The translations under genes and the position numbers were made by a program. From Periweissella fabalis (lineage in GTDB: Bacteria; Bacillota; Bacilli; Lactobacillales; Lactobacillaceae), in the NCBI RefSeq assembly GCF_012396505.1, contig NZ_JAAXPN010000003.1:62001-126000 (forward strand): a stretch of 64,000 nt of DNA, in the 5' to 3' direction. Positions 60,001 to 64,000 of this stretch are shown piece after piece. Position 1 is the stretch's first letter. Each line of letters opens with the position of its first letter. The notes below the pieces were generated by a model. It saw nothing but the letters and a program-made list of their open reading frames with translations, was not told the DNA's origin and did not search any database.

Positions 60001-60513
60001 ATGCCAGCAGATAAACTGGAAGAATGGTGGGATATCTACGATCAAGCTGAACACAAAATTGGTCAACGCCAACGTAGTGAAACATTAAGAACAGGTGAAT
60101 ATCATTTAGTTGCTAATATTTTTTTATTTAATCAAGTCGGTGAAGTACTCTTACAACAGCGGTCTTTTGATAAGCTAAATTATCCCGGCGCGTGGGATTG
60201 CTCAGTTGGTGGGTCAGTGCTAGCTGGTGAAACACCACAAGACACTATGGTACGTGAGGTCCAAGAGGAGTTAGGTTTAACTATTACACAGGAACAATTA
60301 CAGTTATTTGATCATCAAATAGCCTCAACATGGATTGAATATTGGTTTGTTGCACAACTTGATTTTAAGTTGTCGGATGTGACAGTTCAAACCGAAGAGG
60401 TTGCTCAAGTCGGATTCTTTAACTTAAGCCAAGCCCAAAAGCAATTAGCACCTGTGGGTGGAATTAAGTACGAACATGAAGTGCAACTAGCATGGCAAAC
60501 AAAATTAGGCTAG
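60001..60513 (+). CDS. Nudix hydrolase
   Basis: A 170-residue Nudix enzyme. The Nudix box runs from GGSVLAGETPQDTMVREV into QEELGL, with the key Glu residues in REVQEELG. The N-terminal region (WDIYDQAEHKIGQRQRSE) and YHLVANIFLFNQ resemble the isopentenyl-diphosphate isomerase-like/YfcD branch. GGAGG precedes the ATG at 60001; an in-frame TTG at 59968 would place the parS-like site in the gene. Four-base spacing after menC suggests it belongs to the operon. Confidence 0.88.
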   Translation: MPADKLEEWWDIYDQAEHKIGQRQRSETLRTGEYHLVANIFLFNQVGEVLLQQRSFDKLNYPGAWDCSVGGSVLAGETPQDTMVREVQEELGLTITQEQLQLFDHQIASTWIEYWFVAQLDFKLSDVTVQTEEVAQVGFFNLSQAQKQLAPVGGIKYEHEVQLAWQTKLG

Positions 60514-60593
60514 TAGTTGCATTTACCAGTGAGCGTGATAACATAGGGTATGTTAAAAATGTCACAAAAGAGATTAAGTTGGAGTTTAAAGAG

Positions 60594-60992
60594 ATGTTTA
60601 AAATAATTTGTTATAGTGTCTTACCTAATGAAACGACGACCTTTGCAGCCTTGAATACCGATGGCTATAGCTTAACGTTGGTAGCAGAACCATTAACGGC
60701 CCAAAATTTGACAACGGCCCAAGGCAATAATGCCGTGCTATTAGCAGATAATGGCCCGGTTGATCGTGAAATGTTAACGCAATTAGCCGCATGGGGGATT
60801 AAATACGTCTTTACGCGGACAACTGATTGTGACTTTTTTGATTTTGAAGCCGCCGATGAATTGAATCAAGTAATTTCACGTATTCCAGTCAGTGACCGGG
60901 ATGCTGATAGTGCTGCTAAAATTGCGATTAGTTTTGCTAATTTTAAAACTATTCGTACAACCGGCGAACCAATGAATGAAATTTATGCCTAA
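60594..60992 (+). CDS. stand-alone N-terminal half of a D-2-hydroxyacid dehydrogenase-like protein
   Basis: A 132-residue protein. MFKIICYSVLPNETTTF and LAAWGIKYVFTRTTDCDFFD align by eye with the N-terminal catalytic fold of D-lactate dehydrogenases (compare the usual GIK-xx-x-R-xx-G-xDNID). The NAD-binding Rossmann domain is missing and no frame continues it downstream. GGAG and AAAGAG lie before the ATG at 60594. It has its own candidate promoter (TTGCAT and TAACAT, 60512-60544) and a terminator. Either a remnant or a small protein of new use. Confidence 0.6.
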   Translation: MFKIICYSVLPNETTTFAALNTDGYSLTLVAEPLTAQNLTTAQGNNAVLLADNGPVDREMLTQLAAWGIKYVFTRTTDCDFFDFEAADELNQVISRIPVSDRDADSAAKIAISFANFKTIRTTGEPMNEIYA

Positions 60993-61003
60993 TGAAATAT
61001 AAC

Positions 61004-61041
61004 AACACCCCCATTGAAGCTTTTGCTTCAATGGGGGTGTT
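61004..61041. terminator. bidirectional terminator
   Basis: A 17-bp perfect stem (AACACCCCCATTGAAGC with GCTTCAATGGGGGTGTT) over TTTT between convergent genes. It lacks a long T tract but is very stable. Confidence 0.8.
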
Positions 61042-61061
61042 CACTATATATTGGCGGTTAG

Positions 61062-61364
61062 TTAATCACTAATTACTTCACCGTGCCAGTTAAGAATACC
61101 ACCATCAACATTAGTTGGTTGGTAACCCATTGTCGCCAATGTATTGGCTGCTTGTTGACTACGATTACCAGAACGACAGAAGACATATAATTCCTCATCC
61201 TTGGCACCTTGATAGCTAGCAATCGTGCTAAGGGGCACGTTAACTGCTTGAGCAATGTGGCCGGCTGCAAATTCGGCGGGTTCACGAACATCAATTAAGG
61301 TGATGTTATCGTTAAGTTTAGTAGCAAGTTCATCCGTTGAGATGTGGTTAATTTCGTTTGACAT
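61062..61364 (-). CDS. rhodanese-like sulfurtransferase
   Basis: A 100-residue single-domain rhodanese. LIDVREPAEFAAGHIAQAVN is the domain start and the active Cys lies in YVFCRSGNRS, a six-residue loop. It carries sulfane sulfur in the cytosol; partner unknown. AAAGGAAA precedes the ATG. It follows the MFS gene on the same strand by 87 bp. Confidence 0.92.
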   Translation of the reverse strand: MSNEINHISTDELATKLNDNITLIDVREPAEFAAGHIAQAVNVPLSTIASYQGAKDEELYVFCRSGNRSQQAANTLATMGYQPTNVDGGILNWHGEVISD

Positions 61365-61451
61365 AAGTGTTTCCTTTCAAATACCTTTTGGAGCACGTTC
61401 TAGCAGCAAATTACTACTAGAAAAGACTTCTGGCACGCTCTCGTTTTTTAA

Positions 61452-62720
61452 TTAGTTTGCTTCAACTGTGGTTGCTTTAGGGGCAACTTCGTGGTGGGCG
61501 CTTAATTTACGTAAGCCCGGAATTGAAAGCATTACGACAAAGCTGATGATGTACATTGCTGAAAGACAGCCCATGACAACTGGCAATGTGTAGTGATCCA
61601 TCAAGATTCCGATTGCTAATGATGAGAAACCACCAATTGCGCGCCCAGTATTAACAATCACGTTGTTAGCAGTCGCGCGAATTTCAGTTGGGTAAAGGCG
61701 GCTGATGACCGCACCGTAACCACCAAACATACCGTTTGAGAAGAAACCAAGAATAGCTCCCGCAATTAACATCGTTGGTTCGTTATTAGCTAACGTAATG
61801 GCAAAGACCGCAATGGCTGAACCGATTAAGAAAATTCCAAAGGCCCGCCGCGGACCAAAGAAGTCTAAGATGTTACCAAAGACTAACATCCCAATACTCA
61901 TCCCAACAATTGTGGCAATCATCCAAACTGATGAACCAGCAACAGTTAAGTGTAGTTTGTGTTGCATAATGGTTGGTAACCAGTTCATTAAACCAAAGTA
62001 CCCTGCAATTTGGACCACAACCATAATCATTAAACCAACTGTTTGTAAAGCAACTCCAGGGGTGTTGAATAAACTAGCGATGCTAACAGGTTGTTTAGCA
62101 GTGTGATTAGCAATCTTAGCATGGGTCGCTACAAAGTCATCACTTTCATGTAAGTTGCGACGGATAAAGTAAGTTAAGATTACGGGTACTAAACCAACTA
62201 AGAACAAGGCATTCCAACCAAATGCTGGAATAATGAAGGCGGCGGCAATCGCAGCAAGGACCGCCCCAATTTGACCACCAATGGCCGCAATTGAAGTCAT
62301 TTTACCAATCTTGTGGTGGGCAAAACTTTCAGCAATTAAAGTAATCCCAACCCCGTATTCACCACCGGCTCCGATTCCGGCAATAAAGCGGAATAAGTAG
62401 ACGAGTTGAATGTTATCAGCGAAGTACATAGCCGCCGTTGCAAAGGCGAAGATGAAGACAGTATACGTAAAGGTTTTAACGCGACCAAAGCGATCTCCGA
62501 TAAGACCAAATAAAATACCACCCGCTAACATTCCGAGATTGGTAACAGTTGCAATTAACCCAGCCTGCGCGCCACTAATGTGTAAGCTCGCAATGATTGA
62601 TGATAAGGCAAACGATAGGAACATGACATCCATGTTTTCTAACGCGAACCCGGCTGAGGTTGAAGCAATTGTCCATTTCTGGTTAGTTGTTAACGTGTGG
62701 TTTGGTGTTTGATTATGCAA
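61452..62720 (-). CDS. MFS transporter, AAHS/sugar-acid-like
   Basis: A 422-residue major-facilitator protein with 12 predicted segments. Family motifs are GLIGDRFGRVKTF between segments 2 and 3 and FRFIAGIGAGGEYGVGITLIAE, the pattern of the aromatic-acid/MHS-type group. Substrate unknown. The start is taken as TTG at 62720 with GGAGG eight bases upstream; the TTG at 62735 overlaps that site. Confidence 0.87.
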   Translation of the reverse strand: MHNQTPNHTLTTNQKWTIASTSAGFALENMDVMFLSFALSSIIASLHISGAQAGLIATVTNLGMLAGGILFGLIGDRFGRVKTFTYTVFIFAFATAAMYFADNIQLVYLFRFIAGIGAGGEYGVGITLIAESFAHHKIGKMTSIAAIGGQIGAVLAAIAAAFIIPAFGWNALFLVGLVPVILTYFIRRNLHESDDFVATHAKIANHTAKQPVSIASLFNTPGVALQTVGLMIMVVVQIAGYFGLMNWLPTIMQHKLHLTVAGSSVWMIATIVGMSIGMLVFGNILDFFGPRRAFGIFLIGSAIAVFAITLANNEPTMLIAGAILGFFSNGMFGGYGAVISRLYPTEIRATANNVIVNTGRAIGGFSSLAIGILMDHYTLPVVMGCLSAMYIISFVVMLSIPGLRKLSAHHEVAPKATTVEAN

Positions 62721-62867
62721 AATACTATCCTCCAAAATGAATGCTCACGGGCATTAGTTATTTTTTCGTATCAAAATGATATTCGGTATATTTTTACATA
62801 ATCATTTGCAAATAGCAATAATAATTCTTAGTTGTTAGCGAAATTTTATTTTTAAAGCTGCCGATTA

Positions 62868-62996
62868 CTGCCACACTCTATCAAAACACATTCCAACAGT
62901 CCGATATATTCCAAAATACAAAAATAACCGCCGCGAAGAAAATTCTTCAAGACGGTTATTTAGTGTATTTCTTGATATTGCCCGACTTCTGTCACG
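62868..62996 (+). repeat. interspersed hairpin element, copy F
   Basis: It has CCGATATATTCCAAAATACA, the hairpin AATAACCGCCGCGAAGAA with TTCTTCAAGACGGTTATT (62922-62951), TAGTGTATTTCTTGATA and the end TCTGTCAC. It lies between two leftward genes yet keeps the same plus-strand orientation as the other five copies. Confidence 0.75.
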
Positions 62997-63002
62997 CTTC
63001 CA

Positions 63003-63036
63003 CAAAAAAAGACTGAAAAATTCAGCCTTTTTAAAA
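63003..63036 (-). terminator. terminator of the aquaporin gene
   Basis: AAAAAGACTGAA pairs with TTCAGCCTTTTT (one mismatch) over AAA, followed on the minus strand by T residues. Confidence 0.78.
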
Positions 63037-63702
63037 TTATTTTTCGGCACCCATTAAAATACCAACAAATGAGGCAATTGCACCACCAAGTAATGGCGCA
63101 ACAAAGTATACCCAGTAGTGTGATAAAGCTGAACCACCGGCTAAGATAGCAGGTCCAAAACTACGGGCTGGGTTCAATGAAGCACCAGTTAAGTTAAGGG
63201 TTGCCATGATAAGAATGGCAAGGGTAAGACCAATGGCAAATGGTGCCAATTGTGGGTTACCAAAACGTTGGCTAGTAACCGTTACGATAACGAAGACAAA
63301 AATGAAAGTTGCTAACGTTTCAACAAAGAAAGCATCGATACTTGTAATTTTTGGGAAATCAGTTTGACCAAGCAAGTGAACTGGTAAGTGCATGGCACGA
63401 ACTAATAATGAAACGACACCGGCACCAACAATACCACCGATAAATTGTGAGACAACGTAGAATAAGCCTTCACGCATATCAAGACGACGGTTAATAACCA
63501 TTGCTAAAGTAACAGCGGGGTTAAAGTGGCCACCTGAAATACCACCAACGGTAATAGCCATGATAGTAATTACTAAACCAAAGGCCATCCCAATTCCTAA
63601 TGGTCCAACTGGCGTAGCAGTAGTGTTACCAATTGTAACGACACTCGTACCAATAAAGACGAGCATAAATGTACCCATAAATTCTGCGAAATATTTGCGC
63701 AT
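63037..63702 (-). CDS. aquaporin (MIP family)
   Basis: A 221-residue channel with six membrane segments and the two pore motifs GGHFNPAVT and GASLNPARS. The loop after the second NPA and the overall length fit water-type aquaporins (AqpZ-like) more than long glycerol facilitators. AGGGAGA precedes the ATG. No glycerol genes nearby. Confidence 0.93.
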   Translation of the reverse strand: MRKYFAEFMGTFMLVFIGTSVVTIGNTTATPVGPLGIGMAFGLVITIMAITVGGISGGHFNPAVTLAMVINRRLDMREGLFYVVSQFIGGIVGAGVVSLLVRAMHLPVHLLGQTDFPKITSIDAFFVETLATFIFVFVIVTVTSQRFGNPQLAPFAIGLTLAILIMATLNLTGASLNPARSFGPAILAGGSALSHYWVYFVAPLLGGAIASFVGILMGAEK

Positions 63703-63966
63703 GTTAATTCTCCCTAAAACTAAAATATTTTATGATTGCAGTTTTCATTTTACCATAAATCGTTGTTTATTGTGAATTTCGTTATTTCATTAGAAAATAC
63801 CAATGTAACTAACATTAAATGTTAACAATGATTAAATTTTTGATATAAATGCCTGTCATCACCGGCCATTTGATAGTTTATGTTTACGGTTAGTTAGAAA
63901 AAAGAGTAATATTATCATATTGTTTTTGATAATTATATATATGTCTTTTAAGGAGTAAATAAGCAT

Positions 63967-64000
63967 ATGGACAAAAAACGTATTGGTTTAGGTGCCCTTG
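63967..64000 (+). CDS. start of a gene cut by the window edge
   Basis: Eleven codons only: MDKKRIGLGAL, preceded by AAGGAG at good spacing. The short Lys-rich start running into a Gly/Leu stretch is like amino-acid permeases, but too little is present to identify it. Confidence 0.6.
   Translation, partial: MDKKRIGLGAL

Overview
The window is the chromosomal replication-origin region of a low-GC, Gram-positive lactic acid bacterium. The gene order is mnmG-mnmE / khpB / ndk / yidC-rnpA-rpmH / oriC / dnaA-dnaN-yaaA-recF-gyrB-gyrA, then sbcDC, rpsF-ssb-rpsR, gdpP-rplI-dnaB and rlmH, which is typical of Lactobacillaceae. The butanediol/diacetyl dehydrogenase, the soluble fumarate-reductase module and general sequence character suggest the Weissella/Leuconostoc side of the family. 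That is an inference; no 16S rRNA gene is present.

Layout: 1-5234, leftward housekeeping genes, with a highly structured, probably transcribed element of about 300 bp in front of mnmE. 5235-14752, origin and replication/topology genes; dnaN ends in a 72-bp perfect palindrome with two back-to-back DnaA boxes at its centre. 14969-27619, a racemase, SbcCD, the S6/SSB/S18 operon with its autoregulatory leader, GdpP, L9 and DnaB, followed by a 700-bp spacer holding seven perfect DnaA boxes, then RlmH and a TM2 protein. 27612-28714, a frameshifted lipoprotein. 28991-36478, an eight-gene module for fumarate reduction: FMN reductase-like protein, ApbE flavin transferase, PAS protein, LysR regulator, fumarase, fumarate reductase flavoprotein and a dicarboxylate transporter. 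36600-39573, a small secreted protein followed by ABC-transporter genes. 39657-41117, a decaying permease/TetR pair. 41170-47324, a PAP2 phosphatase, an orphan peptide-binding lipoprotein preceded by a Trp-codon leader peptide and attenuator, zinc-independent ribosomal proteins L33/S14 behind a Zur-like operator, a PL8 polysaccharide lyase and two tandem tRNA-Asn genes. 47561-64000, a FucP-like transporter, a LysM-NlpC/P60 protein, a stand-alone RibB, two aldo-keto reductases with a divergent MerR regulator, ButA, menFDHC with a Nudix gene and two parS-like sites, a rhodanese, an MFS transporter, an aquaporin and the start of one further gene.

Systems: (1) the fumarate module looks self-contained: transporter brings in dicarboxylate, FumC makes fumarate, the flavoprotein reduces it to succinate. 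The FMN reductase-like protein ends in a flexible tail carrying a match to the ApbE flavinylation motif, so it may be the covalently flavinylated electron carrier. (2) The orphan OppA-type protein seems to be controlled by ribosome-mediated attenuation that senses tryptophan. (3) A family of six about 130-150-bp interspersed hairpin elements, all in the same orientation, occupies gene ends.

At least five loci carry single-base reading-frame breaks. Real decay, phase variation and sequencing indels cannot be told apart from this sequence alone. No transposase, CRISPR array or prophage is visible.
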